Positions 17,852-29,987 of a DNA stretch of 64,000 nt are shown in pieces. The DNA is from Desulfobotulus mexicanus (GTDB lineage: Bacteria; Desulfobacterota; Desulfobacteria; Desulfobacterales; ASO4-4). Location: contig NZ_VDMB01000016.1 in NCBI RefSeq assembly GCF_006175995.1, positions 1 to 64,000 of the forward strand, in the 5' to 3' direction. The number at the start of each line of letters is the position of its first letter. Position 1 is the stretch's first letter. The translations under genes and the position numbers were made by a program. The notes under the pieces were generated by a model. It was not told the origin of the DNA and did no database searches. It saw only the letters and a list, made by a program, of their open reading frames with translations.

Positions 17852-20800
17852 ATGTTGAAAAATCAGCCAGCCGGGCATAATAAAACAGGCGAGGCAGGAG
17901 AAAGTTCTCAGACAAGACTTTTCAGGTTGAGACATTTTCTTCTCTTTCCCGTGGTACTGGCCTTTGTTTTTTCATCTGCCCTTTATATCTATCTGGGTTA
18001 CCAGACCAGCCTAAATACCATCTCAGGCTCCCAGAAAAAACTTGCCCATGAAATCGGCTCAGGCGTGGCACTTTCCCTTAATCGCCTTTTCAATACGGTA
18101 ATCACCGTTGCCAGGGTCAATCAGGACATGCTGAACGAAGCGATGCTGGAAAATCCAGAACTCCTTGCACGCTATTTTGCATCACAGCTCTGGAATGTAC
18201 CCATTCTGACCTTTGTTTCTGCAGGCAAGGCCAACGGAGAGTATATAGGGGCAAGGCGCAGCTTTGATAATGATGAGATTCAGATTTCAACGGTGCTGGA
18301 AAATGAGGGAAATATCTGGAAAACCTTTGCTCTGGATGCTGAAGGCCAGCGTGGGGAACGTATCATGGGCGGAGAATTTCCCTTTGATTCAAGATCAAGA
18401 CCCTGGTTTCAGCACGGAGCCAAAGCCGGTGTTCTGTCCTGGTATCCGGTGTACAGGTATGCATCCTTTGATGAATTTGGCATGGGCGTCAGCATTCCCA
18501 TCTATGACAGCAGCAGAAAACTTCTCGGAGTACTGACCGTAGATTTTTCTTTGCGGCATCTTTCGGATTTTCTCAAAAAAAACCACAAGCGGGGCCAGAG
18601 TCTTCTTTTCATATCAGAACCCAATGGAAAGCTGCTGGCCACATCCGCAGACTTTCCCGTACATTTTGAAGAAAAAGGAAAATTAATCCGCTATGGTCTG
18701 AATGATTATCCCATGGATATACTACAGGGAATTTTCAATGACCCGGCCCATGAACCCGAAGATCTCAAGCCCCGCTTTCTGAAAAAAAAGGGGCAGAATT
18801 ATCTCCATCTGCGCCTGCCCTTCAGCGATAACCATGGTCTGAGACTCAATATTGACATCATACTTACAGAAGATGACCTTGCAGATCTTGTCACCAGAAA
18901 CCTCTGGAAACAGGCGGGCTTACTTTTTCTCTTCTCCCTTGTCATTGCATTCTGGATAGGAAGATTTACACACTCCATAATCCGGTCCGCCGAAGAAACA
19001 ACAGCCCATGCCCTGCGCCTGTCAAAGGGAGATTTTTCAAGCCTGAGCGAGTTTAAAAGCCCTGTTCTGGAATTTTTCCAGCTTACCTTTGCCGTCAATG
19101 CAATGGCAAAAAAAGTTCAGGAACTTGTAAGGAATCTTGAATACCAGATTGCCGAAAGAACGGCACAGCTTATGGAAAGCGAAGCCCGATACGCAAGCCT
19201 GTTCAAGGATTCCCCCTCCCCCTGCTTCATAATAGAAAATAACAGATACACAGACTGCAACCATGCGGCCGAAGCCATGTTCAACGAAACCCGGAAAACC
19301 ATTCTCCAGTACAGCCCTGATTTCTTTTCCCCAGAATTCCAGCCCTGCGGCAGCTTATCTTCCGTACTGGCCGAAAAGAAAATTAATGCTGCCCTTGAAC
19401 AGGGAAAACAGCAGTTTGAATGGCTTCACAGTCGGCGGGGCAGCGGAGATTTCTGGGTACTGGTTTCCCTTTCCGCCATCCGCGTTTCTGAGCGGATGGT
19501 ACTTATGGCCGTATGCCGTGACATTACAGAACTGAAGGATGCTTACCACCAGCTTGAAGTCCGCAGTATGGAAGCAGAGGAGCTTGCGGCAAAAGCCGAA
19601 GCTGCCACAATGGCCAAGGGCGAATTTCTTGCCAACATGAGCCATGAGATCCGCACACCCATGAACGGTGTCATAGGTATGGCAGGTCTTCTTCTAGATA
19701 CACAACTCAACGGTATCCAGCGCCATTATGCGGCAACCATAGAGTCCAGTGCAAAATCCCTTCTACAAATTCTCAATGATATTCTTGATTTTTCCAAAAT
19801 TGAGGCAGGCAAGCTGGAGCTGGAGATTCTGGATTTTGATCTCAAACGCTTCATGGAAAGTTTCTCAGATGTCATGTCCCTGCGGGTACATGAAAAAAAA
19901 CTTGACTGGATTTCTGCCATTGATCCAGATGTACCCTGCCTTCTCATGGGAGATCCCGGAAGGCTTCGTCAGATTCTGACCAACCTTACGGGCAATGCCC
20001 TTAAATTTACGGAAAAAGGGGAAATAAGGCTATGGGTGAGTGTTCAGGAAAAATTTGAAAACAGGGTAGCCTTACGCTTTACCGTGGAAGACACAGGCAC
20101 AGGTATTCCGGCAGAAAGACTCCCCCTTATTTTTGATAAATTCACCCAGGTGGATGCATCCATAAGCCGCAAATTCGGCGGTACCGGGCTTGGCCTTGCC
20201 ATCTCTCGTCAGCTTGCGGAACTGATGCAGGGTACAATCAGCGTGGAAAGCAAGGGGAAAAAAGGTTCCAGCTTCTGGTTTACCGCAGTCTTTGAACTAC
20301 AGACTGGAAAACAGGCAGACCCTGAGAATACCCCGTTTAAAAGGAATTACAGACAAACACAGCCTTTGCCCTCTTTTTCCGGCCGCATCCTCGTTGTGGA
20401 AGACAATATCACCAATCAGGAAGTGGCCTTAGGTATTCTACAAAAAATCGGGCTCCGTGCAGATACGGCGGCCAATGGGCTGGAAGCCCTCCATGCCCTG
20501 AAAATTCTGCCCTATGATCTGATATTCATGGATTTGATGATGCCGGAAATGGATGGCCTTGAAGCCACACGCCGCATCCGGGACCTTGAAGCAGAGGCCG
20601 ATGGATTATGTGTAGATGAGATCTCAGGAGTCAGAAGATCAAGGATTCCCATCATCGCCATGACAGCAGCAGCCATGAAAAGGGACAAAGAACGCTGCCT
20701 TGAAGCGGGTATGGATGATTACATCCCAAAACCACTGGAACCAATGGATCTTGTGCAGGTACTGGAAAAATGGCTGCCTGAAGCAACATGCAGAGAAGTT

Positions 20801-21241
20801 TCAGGATCTGCCTTTACAAAACAGAAGCTGGAATCATCTCTTCCGGACATTGGGCAGCAGGAAACAAAGCTCCCTTCATCCTGGAATCATCAGGGCCTTT
20901 TAAAACGTCTCATGGGGGATGAAAATTTAATGAAAAAAGTGGTGGGAATCTGCATGGACAGCCTTCCCCAGCGTATGGATGAACTTAAAACAGCCCTTCA
21001 TGCAAAGGATCTTCAGACAGTTCTGTTTCAGACCCATACCATCAAGGGCAAGGCTGCCAACATCAATGCCGAAGCCCTCAGCCTTATTGCCGGAGAAATG
21101 GAAATAAGTGCTGAAGCCGGAGATCTGGAAACTGTCCTGAAAAAAATGAAAGACCTTGAAATATGCAAGCAGGAACTCCGCAAAGCAGTAAAGCAGATAT
21201 TTCCAGAAATTTTAAAAGATGAAATCAGGGAAATAAATTGA
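17852..21241 (+). CDS. Cache-sensor PAS hybrid histidine kinase with receiver and Hpt
   Basis: Membrane kinase, 1129 aa. TM1 (~29-49) and TM2 (~353-372) frame a periplasmic domain of about 300 residues with a dCache-like pattern, including RPWFQHGAKAG and GVLTVDFSLRHL. A HAMP-like stretch follows (to ~425), then one PAS (~443-560). His598 is in [15 protein letters not shown]. ATPase motifs are [18 protein letters not shown] and [13 protein letters not shown]. Receiver Asp894 is in LIFMDLMMPEMDG. Hpt His1062 is in THTIKGKAANINA. GGGAG precedes the ATG. Its stop overlaps the next start (TGATG), so translation is coupled. Cache sensors bind small metabolites; which one is unknown here. Confidence 0.93.
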   Translation: MLKNQPAGHNKTGEAGESSQTRLFRLRHFLLFPVVLAFVFSSALYIYLGYQTSLNTISGSQKKLAHEIGSGVALSLNRLFNTVITVARVNQDMLNEAMLENPELLARYFASQLWNVPILTFVSAGKANGEYIGARRSFDNDEIQISTVLENEGNIWKTFALDAEGQRGERIMGGEFPFDSRSRPWFQHGAKAGVLSWYPVYRYASFDEFGMGVSIPIYDSSRKLLGVLTVDFSLRHLSDFLKKNHKRGQSLLFISEPNGKLLATSADFPVHFEEKGKLIRYGLNDYPMDILQGIFNDPAHEPEDLKPRFLKKKGQNYLHLRLPFSDNHGLRLNIDIILTEDDLADLVTRNLWKQAGLLFLFSLVIAFWIGRFTHSIIRSAEETTAHALRLSKGDFSSLSEFKSPVLEFFQLTFAVNAMAKKVQELVRNLEYQIAERTAQLMESEARYASLFKDSPSPCFIIENNRYTDCNHAAEAMFNETRKTILQYSPDFFSPEFQPCGSLSSVLAEKKINAALEQGKQQFEWLHSRRGSGDFWVLVSLSAIRVSERMVLMAVCRDITELKDAYHQLEVRSMEAEELAAKAEAATMAKGEFLANMSHEIRTPMNGVIGMAGLLLDTQLNGIQRHYAATIESSAKSLLQILNDILDFSKIEAGKLELEILDFDLKRFMESFSDVMSLRVHEKKLDWISAIDPDVPCLLMGDPGRLRQILTNLTGNALKFTEKGEIRLWVSVQEKFENRVALRFTVEDTGTGIPAERLPLIFDKFTQVDASISRKFGGTGLGLAISRQLAELMQGTISVESKGKKGSSFWFTAVFELQTGKQADPENTPFKRNYRQTQPLPSFSGRILVVEDNITNQEVALGILQKIGLRADTAANGLEALHALKILPYDLIFMDLMMPEMDGLEATRRIRDLEAEADGLCVDEISGVRRSRIPIIAMTAAAMKRDKERCLEAGMDDYIPKPLEPMDLVQVLEKWLPEATCREVSGSAFTKQKLESSLPDIGQQETKLPSSWNHQGLLKRLMGDENLMKKVVGICMDSLPQRMDELKTALHAKDLQTVLFQTHTIKGKAANINAEALSLIAGEMEISAEAGDLETVLKKMKDLEICKQELRKAVKQIFPEILKDEIREIN

Positions 21242-24200
21242 TGAAAAAAACACTGATGAAAAATCTGCTTCCGGCGATCTTTTTTCTGCTTTTTCTCCTT
21301 GTACTCATAGGAGCCGGGCTTCTCTGGCAACAGCAGAACGCCAGACTGAATGAAAGAATGGCCCAGAAAGCCACTGCCCTGTCCGGGCTTTTTCATCAGG
21401 GCCTTGAAATTCAGACAGATGGTCTTCGTGCTGCGGCCCAGATCATTGCCATGGATAAGGGCATGCAAGAAACCATGAAAGAAGGGAATAGAGAACAACT
21501 GCTTTCGGACTGGCGGGAAACCGGAAAAATCTTAAGCCAGAACAATGGCATCAGCCATTTTTATTTCTGGAATGCAAGGCGTGAATCCCTCATACGAATC
21601 TACAACCCTGATAAGCTGGGGGGCATCAATAATCGCTTCACGGCATTGCAGGCGGAGAGAAACCAGAAAGCATCTTCCGGGCTGGAGCTGGGTTCTCTGG
21701 GAACCTTTACCCTCAGGGTGGTGCAGCCTGTGTTCAGCAAAGGAGAACTCCTTGGTTATGTGGAGCTGGGTAAAGAAATAGAAGATCTTCTTCAGGCCCT
21801 TCATAAAGAAAATTCCACCACTGAAATTGCCATAAGCATTTTCAAATCTGAACTGCAAAGGGATGACTGGGAAAGGGGCATGGAGCTTTTAAAAAGGGAG
21901 GCGGACTGGGAGAGATTGCCCCACAGTGTTCTGATCTATGCTTCCATGGGCCGCCTGCCTGATATGTTTGACGGGCTTGCCAACCATGATCAGGTAAAAG
22001 GGCATGACCACAAACTTGTTGATCAGGAAGTCCAGTCAGAGGACAGGAGCTGGAGGGTGATGGCACTGCCCCTTCATGATGCTTCCGGCAGGGAAGTGGG
22101 GGATCTTCTTATCATCAATGATATTTCTTCCATAAAAGCGGCTTTCAGTAAGGATATAATCATAGGAGCCATGCTGACGGCCCTTCTTCTGGTGGCTCTT
22201 CTGGGTCTTTTGTTTTTCATGCTGCGCAGAACCGAGAGAATGATTTTATCTCAGCAGGAAGCACTGATGCAAAGTGAGGAAAAGTTCCGTCACATCACCG
22301 AAGGCATAGGGGATGTAGTCTGGCTGCATTCCCAGGATAACAGCTCTATACTCTATGTTAACCCAGCCTATGAGACCCTCTGGGGCCGGAGCTGCCAGAG
22401 CCTTTATGAAAAGCCCCAAAGTTTCATGGAGGCCGTGCATCCCCTTGACAGAAAAGATGTTTTCGCAGCCCTGGAAGTTTATATACTCTTAGACCATTTT
22501 GATATGGAATACCGCATCCTGAAGCCAGACGGTACCTTCCGCTGGATCCATAAGCGGGTCTTTCCTGTTCGTAGCATGGAGGGTGACCTGCTTTACCATG
22601 CGGGCATTGCCACGGATATAACGGCAAGAAAGCTTGCGGAACAGCAGCAGGAGGCCTTCCATCAACGGCTGCTGACGGTAATGGATGCCATGGATGCCCT
22701 TATCTACATTGCGGATATGGAAAGCTATGAACTCCTTTTCCTCAATGCCTTTGGCCGCAGGGCCTTTGGGGACGGTGTGGGCAGAAAGTGCTGGGAGGTG
22801 CTCCAGTCCGGTCAGAGCGGACCCTGTTCTTTCTGCACCAATTCAAGGCTCCTCAATCAAGATGGCAGCGCTTCGGGCATCCATCACTGGGAGTTTTTCA
22901 ATACGGCCAATGACAGGTGGTATGACTGCCGGGATCAGGCCATTGTCTGGGAAGAAGGCCGTCTGGTGCGCATGGAAGTGGCCATGGACATCACGGAACG
23001 CAGGCAGGCCGAGGAGGAAGGTCGCAAAATGCTGTCTTTGCTGGACAGTATCCTGAACTCCCTGGAAGAGGGTATTCTCGTCATTGACCGCAGCGGAAGA
23101 ATCAGCCGTCACAACAAAGCCTTTCTGGATCTATGGCAGATTCCCCCTGAAATTGCCGATGCAGGTGAAGAAACCCTGCTGAAGCATGCCCTGTCCCAGC
23201 TTTCAGACCCTGAATTATTTTATGTCAAAGTCCAGCATCTCTACAAAACCCTGGAGGCCAGCAGCTTTGATGAAATCCATTTTAAAGATGGCCGTGTCTT
23301 TGAGCGCTATTCCCAGCCCCAGTGGCAGGGATCACAGGTGATCGGAAGGGTATGGTGTTTCCGCGACATAACATCCCGCAAAAGGGTAGAGGATCAGCTC
23401 CGCAGATTGTCACAGGCAGTAGAACAAAGCCCTGCCAGCATCGTGATTACGGATCTTGAAGGCAAGATCGAGTATGTAAACCCGGCCTTTACCCGTGTAA
23501 CGGGTTACAGCTTTGAGGAAGCAAGGGGCCAGAACCCGAAAATCCTGAAATCTCCGGACAGATCTTCCGAAGAATACAGGGAAATGTGGGAAACCATAAG
23601 TTCCGGAAAGGAATGGCGGGGAGAATTCAAAAACCTCAGGAAAAACGGAGAGATCTTCTGGGAAGCCGCATCCATAACCCCTATTTGCAATGATAATGGC
23701 AAGGCAACCAATTATCTTGGGGTCAAAGAAGACATCACCGAGCGCAAACGGGCCGAAGAGGCCCTTCTGGAAAGCAACCGGAAGCTGGAGGCGGCCATTA
23801 TCCAGGCCAAAGCTCTGACTGTTCAGGCTAAAGCCGCAGCCCATGCCAAGGGTGAATTTCTGGCCAACATGAGCCATGAGATCCGAACCCCCATGAACGG
23901 CGTCATGGGCATGACGGGTCTGCTTCTCGATACGGAGCTGGATGAAAGGCAGCTTCGCTATGCCAGAACCATAGAGTCCAGTGCCCGGTCTCTTCTGGGT
24001 ATTATCAATGATATACTTGATTTTTCCAAAATCGAAGCAGGGAAGCTGGATCTGGAAATTCTTGACTTTAACCTTGAAAATCTCATGGACGATTTTTCAG
24101 AAGTCATGGCCCTGAGAGCCAATGAAAAGGGGCTTGGCTGGCAGACCTCCATTGAACCCGATGTACCCTGCCTTCTTCAGGGCGATCCCGGTCGCGTGAG

Positions 24201-25467
24201 GCAGATTCTGACCAACCTTGCGGGAAATGCCCTTAAATTCACGGAAAAGGGGGAGGTTCAGATTCAGGTATGTCTGGAAAAACAAGGAAGAAAAGAAGTA
24301 TGGCTCCGCTTTTATGTACAGGATACGGGCATTGGCATTCCGGAAGACAAGATCCCCCTTCTTTTTGACAAGTTCAGTCAGGTGGATGCCTCCATCACCC
24401 GAAGATTCGGGGGAACAGGCCTTGGCCTTGCCATCAGTCGGCAGCTTGCAGAACTGATGGGTGGGGAGATCGGAGTAGAAAGTCTTACGGGAAAAGGGAC
24501 CACCTTCTGGTTCACGGCCCGTTTCGGTCTTTTGGAAAAAGAAAAAGAACTCCGGCTCCAGACCCATGAACGGCGGAATACACTGGCGAAACTTCCGCAT
24601 TTTTCCGGTCGTATTCTTCTTGTGGAAGACAACATCACCAATCAGGAAGTGGCCTTAGGCATTCTTGGAAAAATGGGGCTGCACACGGATACCGCTGCCA
24701 ATGGACTGGAAGCACTGGAACTTATAAATATTCTTCCCTATGACCTCATACTCATGGATGTGATGATGCCGGAGATGGATGGCCTTGAAGCCACACGCCG
24801 TATCCGGAGTCTTGAGACCAAAGAAGATCCTGATAAAAATAAAATAGCCACAATTCCAAGACCGGGGATTCCCATCATCGCCATGACAGCAGGGGCCATG
24901 CAGCAGGACAGGCAGCGCTGTCTGGAGGCGGGGATGGATGACTTCATACCAAAACCCGTGGAGCCGGGTATGCTGGCGAAGGTTCTGGAAAAATGGCTGG
25001 GTATCGGGAAAGCGGGGATCTTCCCAGCCCTTATCTCCTCTATTGAGAAAACCCATGGCAGACCGCAGGAAGGGGGGATGGGAAATCCCCCCGGGGCCGC
25101 TGTCGTATTTGACCGGAATGCCCTTCTGGAACGTCTCATGCAGGATAGAGATCTGCTTCGAAATGTACTGGAACTTTCCCTTGAGGTGATGCCCCAGCGC
25201 ATTGGAGATCTGAAATCAGCCCTGGATGTCAAGGATATGAAAAACATACACCTGCAGGCCCATACCCTGAAGGGCATGGCCGGTAACATCAGTGCGCTGG
25301 ACTTCAGTGAGCTTGCTGGGGAAATGGAAATCGCCGCAGCCTCGGGAGATCTGAAAGCTGTAGAGGGGAAAATGGAAGATCTTGGCAGTGCCTATGAAAA
25401 ACTCCGCAGGGTTCTGGAGGGTTTTTTGAAGGATCAGCCGGATGCAGGCGAAAAGGGGAAGTCATGA
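21241..25467 (+). CDS. Large membrane hybrid kinase with four PAS domains, receiver and Hpt
   Basis: 1408 aa from the ATG at 21241, which shares one base with the previous stop. TM1 (~8-28) and TM2 (~304-326) enclose a sensor with Cache-like features ([20 protein letters not shown]). Four PAS domains follow at ~347-460, ~477-583, ~600-710 and ~724-835. The second has Cys517, Cys529 and Cys532 (GPCSFCTN), a possible cofactor or metal site. His879 is the HisKA acceptor. The ATPase has [18 protein letters not shown] and [13 protein letters not shown]. The receiver has Asp1173 in [13 protein letters not shown], and the Hpt has His1341 in [13 protein letters not shown]. The stop overlaps the next ATG (ATGATG). 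Confidence 0.92.
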   Translation: MKKTLMKNLLPAIFFLLFLLVLIGAGLLWQQQNARLNERMAQKATALSGLFHQGLEIQTDGLRAAAQIIAMDKGMQETMKEGNREQLLSDWRETGKILSQNNGISHFYFWNARRESLIRIYNPDKLGGINNRFTALQAERNQKASSGLELGSLGTFTLRVVQPVFSKGELLGYVELGKEIEDLLQALHKENSTTEIAISIFKSELQRDDWERGMELLKREADWERLPHSVLIYASMGRLPDMFDGLANHDQVKGHDHKLVDQEVQSEDRSWRVMALPLHDASGREVGDLLIINDISSIKAAFSKDIIIGAMLTALLLVALLGLLFFMLRRTERMILSQQEALMQSEEKFRHITEGIGDVVWLHSQDNSSILYVNPAYETLWGRSCQSLYEKPQSFMEAVHPLDRKDVFAALEVYILLDHFDMEYRILKPDGTFRWIHKRVFPVRSMEGDLLYHAGIATDITARKLAEQQQEAFHQRLLTVMDAMDALIYIADMESYELLFLNAFGRRAFGDGVGRKCWEVLQSGQSGPCSFCTNSRLLNQDGSASGIHHWEFFNTANDRWYDCRDQAIVWEEGRLVRMEVAMDITERRQAEEEGRKMLSLLDSILNSLEEGILVIDRSGRISRHNKAFLDLWQIPPEIADAGEETLLKHALSQLSDPELFYVKVQHLYKTLEASSFDEIHFKDGRVFERYSQPQWQGSQVIGRVWCFRDITSRKRVEDQLRRLSQAVEQSPASIVITDLEGKIEYVNPAFTRVTGYSFEEARGQNPKILKSPDRSSEEYREMWETISSGKEWRGEFKNLRKNGEIFWEAASITPICNDNGKATNYLGVKEDITERKRAEEALLESNRKLEAAIIQAKALTVQAKAAAHAKGEFLANMSHEIRTPMNGVMGMTGLLLDTELDERQLRYARTIESSARSLLGIINDILDFSKIEAGKLDLEILDFNLENLMDDFSEVMALRANEKGLGWQTSIEPDVPCLLQGDPGRVRQILTNLAGNALKFTEKGEVQIQVCLEKQGRKEVWLRFYVQDTGIGIPEDKIPLLFDKFSQVDASITRRFGGTGLGLAISRQLAELMGGEIGVESLTGKGTTFWFTARFGLLEKEKELRLQTHERRNTLAKLPHFSGRILLVEDNITNQEVALGILGKMGLHTDTAANGLEALELINILPYDLILMDVMMPEMDGLEATRRIRSLETKEDPDKNKIATIPRPGIPIIAMTAGAMQQDRQRCLEAGMDDFIPKPVEPGMLAKVLEKWLGIGKAGIFPALISSIEKTHGRPQEGGMGNPPGAAVVFDRNALLERLMQDRDLLRNVLELSLEVMPQRIGDLKSALDVKDMKNIHLQAHTLKGMAGNISALDFSELAGEMEIAAASGDLKAVEGKMEDLGSAYEKLRRVLEGFLKDQPDAGEKGKS

Positions 25468-27662
25468 TGAAACATCCGACATATAAGACAAGGTTCATCA
25501 TGGTTTTTTTTTGTTCGCTTCTGTTCTTTTTTCACACCTTTCTGTCTCCGGGCATGGCCTGGCAGGAAAGGGATGAAGAACCTGTGGATTCTGCCCTCCA
25601 TAGCACCCGCTTCCTTGAAAGTATTTTAAGGAGTGCACCTGCGGGCATAGGCATGGTTAAGCATCGTGTTATCACGGCAGCAAATGACTATATCCTTGAT
25701 TTAACTGGCTACTCAAGGGATGAACTTATGGGTCAGAGTGCCCTTATGCTATACCCATCTCAGGAAGAGTTCGACTTTGTGGGCCGGGAAAAATACCGAC
25801 AGATCAGCCAGAAGGGCACAGGCTCGGTTGAAACCCGCTGGCTCCGTAAGGATGGGGAAATCCGCCATATCATACTTTCCTCAACCCCCCTTGATCCTGA
25901 AAATCTGGATGATGGCGTCACCTTTACCGTTCTCGACATCACAGAACGTAAAAAGGCAGAAGCATCCCTGCTGTCCCGGACCCGCTGGTTTCTTTTCGGT
26001 CTTTCCTCCTTTATTTTTCTACTGACGTTGCTGACAGCATGGCTTATCCTCAGCCTCAGACGACAAAAGCAGGCCCAACAGGCCCGGCAGGCAGGGGAAG
26101 TTTCCCTGAAGCGTCAAAATGAGATTTTAAATGCCCTGCTGACCAACCTTTCAAGCGGTGTGTTTATGGTGGAAGCCCCCAGTGGCAGGCCCCTCATCGC
26201 CAATCCCATGGCTGAAAAACTTCTGGGCGTGGGTGTGCTGCCCGAGGCAAGCCGTCACAATCTTTCCGAAGTATATAAAGCCCACAGACCCGGCAGCACA
26301 GAACCCTATCCTGTGGAAGAAATGCCCATCATCAAAGCCATGAAAGGCGAAAGTTCTTCTGTGGATGATATGATTGTGGAACGTCCCGATGGCAGCAAAG
26401 TCTGGCTGGAGATTTTCGGGGTTCCCATCCGCAATGAGAAGGGAGAGGTCTGGGCCGGTCTGGTTCATTTTCAGGATATTACAGAAAGAAAAGAGGCGGA
26501 GTCCGAGCGGGAGAAATTGCAGAATCAGCTTTTTCAGGCGCAGAAAATGGAGTCCGTTGGTGTTCTGGCCGGTGGGATAGCCCATGATTTTAACAACCTC
26601 ATACAGGTAATGCGGGGCAATCTCGAACTACTTACCATGGAAACAAACTTTGATGTCCGGACGATGAAACGTCTTCATGTTGTGGTCGCTGCCATGGACA
26701 GGGCGGCAAAGCTTGTGCAGCAGCTTCTTCTTTTCAGCCGCAAGGTGGAATCCAGCAGGATGAAGGTGAATCTGAATCAGGCCATAAGAGAGGTGAGCCG
26801 TCTTCTGGAGCGCACCATTCCAAGGATGATTTCCATGGAGCTGCACCTTGCCTCAGATCTTGGTTCTGTATCTGCTGATCCTGTGCAAATGGAGCAGGCC
26901 CTCCTCAACCTCGCCAACAATGCGGCAGATGCCATGCCAGAGGGTGGCAGACTGATCTTTGAAACGGAAAATGTGCTTCTGGATGAAAGCTTTGCCAAAG
27001 CCCACCCCGGTGCGGGAACAGGCTCCCATGTGCTGCTCAGTGTATCGGACACGGGTTTTGGCATGGACACCGCAACCCTCACACAGGTCTTTGATCCCTT
27101 TTTCACCACCAAGGAGACAGGCAAGGGTACAGGCCTTGGCCTTCCTTCGGTGTATGGCATTGTAAAAGCCCATGGAGGACATATTCAGTGCTACAGTGAA
27201 CCGGACCATGGCACGACCTTCAGGATCTATCTTCCTGTAATGGAGCAAGAGCGGGTTCAGGAAAGGGAAACTCCGGAGGAGATCTGCCCTGAAAACGGAA
27301 GTGAAACCATCCTTTTTGTGGAGGATGAAAAACCTCTTCGGAAAATGGGGCAGGAGGCTCTGGAAACCTTTGGCTATACCGTCTTGCCTGCCGCCAGCGG
27401 AGAAGAAGCTCTGGAAATATATAAAGTAAAGGGCCAGGAAATTGATCTGGTATTGCTGGATCTGAACATGCCGGGCATGGGTGGCCACAGGTGTCTGCGG
27501 GAGCTTCTGAAAAAAAATCCCCTTGTGAAGGTGCTGATCTCCAGCGGCTATTCGGCCAATGGTCAGGCCATGGAGGTTATGACCTCAGGTGCAAAGGGCT
27601 TTATAGCAAAACCCTGGCAGCTGAAAGATCTTAAACTCAAAATCCGGGAAGTGCTGAGTTAA
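25464..27662 (+). CDS. Hybrid kinase with a predicted periplasmic PAS domain
   Basis: 732 aa, starting at an ATGATG overlapping the previous stop. Residues ~12-32 form a signal anchor ending in PGMAW. A PAS domain (~45-165, ending TVLDITERKKAEA) comes before a second membrane segment (~173-198), so that PAS should lie in the periplasm if both segments span the membrane. A second, cytoplasmic PAS is at ~223-340. The kinase core is of the HDFNN type: GGIAHDFNNL with His374, then NLANNAADA and GTGLGLPSVYGIV. The receiver has Asp666 in LVLLDLNMPGM. There is no Hpt. It resembles the kinase at 4632 in core and receiver rather than its immediate neighbours. Confidence 0.9.
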   Translation: MMKHPTYKTRFIMVFFCSLLFFFHTFLSPGMAWQERDEEPVDSALHSTRFLESILRSAPAGIGMVKHRVITAANDYILDLTGYSRDELMGQSALMLYPSQEEFDFVGREKYRQISQKGTGSVETRWLRKDGEIRHIILSSTPLDPENLDDGVTFTVLDITERKKAEASLLSRTRWFLFGLSSFIFLLTLLTAWLILSLRRQKQAQQARQAGEVSLKRQNEILNALLTNLSSGVFMVEAPSGRPLIANPMAEKLLGVGVLPEASRHNLSEVYKAHRPGSTEPYPVEEMPIIKAMKGESSSVDDMIVERPDGSKVWLEIFGVPIRNEKGEVWAGLVHFQDITERKEAESEREKLQNQLFQAQKMESVGVLAGGIAHDFNNLIQVMRGNLELLTMETNFDVRTMKRLHVVVAAMDRAAKLVQQLLLFSRKVESSRMKVNLNQAIREVSRLLERTIPRMISMELHLASDLGSVSADPVQMEQALLNLANNAADAMPEGGRLIFETENVLLDESFAKAHPGAGTGSHVLLSVSDTGFGMDTATLTQVFDPFFTTKETGKGTGLGLPSVYGIVKAHGGHIQCYSEPDHGTTFRIYLPVMEQERVQERETPEEICPENGSETILFVEDEKPLRKMGQEALETFGYTVLPAASGEEALEIYKVKGQEIDLVLLDLNMPGMGGHRCLRELLKKNPLVKVLISSGYSANGQAMEVMTSGAKGFIAKPWQLKDLKLKIREVLS

Positions 27663-27733
27663 AATCCTTTGGGAATTGACTTAAAAATACCGCACCTGGT
27701 GCTGTCCATGGGTTCAGGGGAAAGGCAGAGGAC

Positions 27734-29803
27734 ATGAGGGCTTTTTTGAAAAAACTGAATTTTTTCCAAAAATTCAGAGAGCTAAAACAGACAGAGGCAA
27801 AGGCGCTGGCCCAGCAGGAACAGTTGCAGGGCATTGCCGATCATATGCCGGGAGTCCTGTTCCGCTTTGATGCCCTGCATTCCGGTAAATATGAGATTCC
27901 CTATATGAGTGAAGGGGCCACAGCTCTTTTGGAAATTTGTTGTCATTCCCCCTCTTTTTTCACAGACCTTCTTGCCGGTGTGCATCCCGAGGACAGGGAA
28001 TCCTTTCTTATATCCATTGAGAATGCCGTTCGCCGAGTCTGTCCATGGCATTTTGAGGGTCGCTATGTGAGACCTTCCGGTGGCACACTCTGGTTCAGCG
28101 GAGCCTCCAGCCCCAGGGTTTATCCGGATCGGACTGTTTTCCATGGTATCATGCTGGATATTACTGAACGCAGGCAAACCGAAGACCAGTTAAAAAAAAG
28201 TGAATATCATTACCGAATTCTGGCAGAAAATGTAATCGATGTCATCTGGGCCTGCGACCTGAATCTCAACATGACCTATGCCTCTCCCTCCGTATATTTA
28301 CAACAGGGATATACACCGGAAGAGATTCTCAAGGTGGGGGCTCAGGACAGATTCCCCCTCCGCTCCCTTGAAATTCTCCAGAAAATCCAAGCCGAAGAAA
28401 TGGAAAAAGAAAAAGATCCCCAATCTGCCAAAAACCGCACCATCCGAATAGAGGTGGAGGCCTATAAAAAAGACGGCAGTATCTACTGGGCGGAATTTGT
28501 ACTTACCTTCATGCGGGATGAAAAAGGAAATGCCATCGGTTATCAAGGAGTTACCCGTGACATAACTGAACGGAAAAGGACAGAAGAAGACCTGATGCTT
28601 GCCAAGGAACAGGCCGAAGCCGCAGCACATGCCAAGGGTGAGTTTCTGGCCAATATGAGCCATGAAATCCGAACTCCCATGAATGGAGTTCTCGGCATGA
28701 CGGGGCTCCTTCTCGATACGGAACTGGACGAAACCCAGAGCCGCTATGCCCGTACCATAGAGTCCAGTGCCCGATCTCTCTTGGGCATTCTCAATGATAT
28801 TCTTGATTTTTCCAAAATCAAGGCAGGAAAACTTGAGCTGGAAATCATTGATTTTAACCTGGAAAGCCTCCTTAAGGATTTCAGTGATTCCATAACCCTG
28901 AGGGCTCAGAAAAAGGGGCTTGAATTTCTTTATGGCATCGATTTGGATGTTCCTTTTCTGCTGAAAGGAGATCCGGGGCGATTGCGCCAGATTCTGACCA
29001 ACCTTGCGGGTAATGCGGTGAAATTCACTGAAAAAGGAGAAGTTGTTATCCGTGTGAGTCTGGAAAAAAGGGAGGGGGACGGGGTCTGGCTCCGATTTAA
29101 GGTTCAGGATACGGGTATGGGTATTGCTGAAGACAAACTCTCCCTTCTTTTTGAGAAATTCAGCCAGGCGGATGCCTCCATCACCCGCAGGTTCGGTGGT
29201 ACGGGGCTTGGCCTTGCCATCTCCCGCCAGCTTGCCGGGATGATGGACGGGGAGATGGGTGTGGAAAGCCTTGAAGGCAGCGGTTCCACCTTCTGGTTCA
29301 CGGCCCGTTTTGGCTTAGTGGAAGAAGAAAGCAGAATCCAGTCCCAAGCCCGTGCAAAGCAGAATACCCTGGCGGATCTGCCACTTTTTTCCGGTCGCGT
29401 CCTTGTTACCGAAGACGATGTCACCAATCAGGCAGTAGCTATGGGAATTCTTAAGAAATTAGGGCTTCGTGCAGATGTGGCAGCCAATGGCCTTGAAGCC
29501 ATCCATGCCCTGAAAACCCTGCCCTATGATCTGGTACTTATGGATGTGATGATGCCAGAGATGGACGGCATTGAAGCCACACGTTGCATCCGTGGCATGG
29601 AGGCGGAGGGGAAAGACCTTTACGGAGAAACAAGCTGCAGCAAAAGAAAAGGAAGAATTCCCATCATCGCAATGACCGCCGGAGCCATGGAAAGGGACAG
29701 AGCGCGCTGTCTTAATGCAGGCATGGATGGGTACATTCCCAAGCCCGTGGAACCAGAGGAGCTTGCCAGGGTGTTTGGAGAATGGCTAGCCTCCCCTGCC
29801 TGA
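27734..29803 (+). CDS. Soluble double-PAS hybrid histidine kinase with receiver
   Basis: 689 aa, no membrane segment. PAS1 (~35-150) contains [19 protein letters not shown] and is very close to the second PAS of the kinase at 14977, suggesting domain exchange within the array. PAS2 is at ~156-280. His310 is in [15 protein letters not shown]. ATPase motifs are [18 protein letters not shown] and [13 protein letters not shown]. Receiver Asp604 is in [13 protein letters not shown]. The protein stops shortly after the receiver, so unlike most neighbours it lacks Hpt and would need an Hpt partner or act through its receiver. It lies 71 bases after the preceding gene and may belong to the same transcript. 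AGAGGAC precedes the ATG. Confidence 0.92.
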   Translation: MRAFLKKLNFFQKFRELKQTEAKALAQQEQLQGIADHMPGVLFRFDALHSGKYEIPYMSEGATALLEICCHSPSFFTDLLAGVHPEDRESFLISIENAVRRVCPWHFEGRYVRPSGGTLWFSGASSPRVYPDRTVFHGIMLDITERRQTEDQLKKSEYHYRILAENVIDVIWACDLNLNMTYASPSVYLQQGYTPEEILKVGAQDRFPLRSLEILQKIQAEEMEKEKDPQSAKNRTIRIEVEAYKKDGSIYWAEFVLTFMRDEKGNAIGYQGVTRDITERKRTEEDLMLAKEQAEAAAHAKGEFLANMSHEIRTPMNGVLGMTGLLLDTELDETQSRYARTIESSARSLLGILNDILDFSKIKAGKLELEIIDFNLESLLKDFSDSITLRAQKKGLEFLYGIDLDVPFLLKGDPGRLRQILTNLAGNAVKFTEKGEVVIRVSLEKREGDGVWLRFKVQDTGMGIAEDKLSLLFEKFSQADASITRRFGGTGLGLAISRQLAGMMDGEMGVESLEGSGSTFWFTARFGLVEEESRIQSQARAKQNTLADLPLFSGRVLVTEDDVTNQAVAMGILKKLGLRADVAANGLEAIHALKTLPYDLVLMDVMMPEMDGIEATRCIRGMEAEGKDLYGETSCSKRKGRIPIIAMTAGAMERDRARCLNAGMDGYIPKPVEPEELARVFGEWLASPA

Positions 29804-29987
29804 GGGAATCTTTAATTTCTTGAATAAAAGCAGGTATTATGTCATTTTCTGGTATATTATCATAAAACTTTATGCAACCGGAGTCTGACCTGTTTTTCCA
29901 AGTTATGTTTTGTCATGGCTCTTCCTCCGGACGCACCCCTTCCCCAAAGCTTTTCAACTTCATACCCTCAAAAGAACAGGACTTCCC

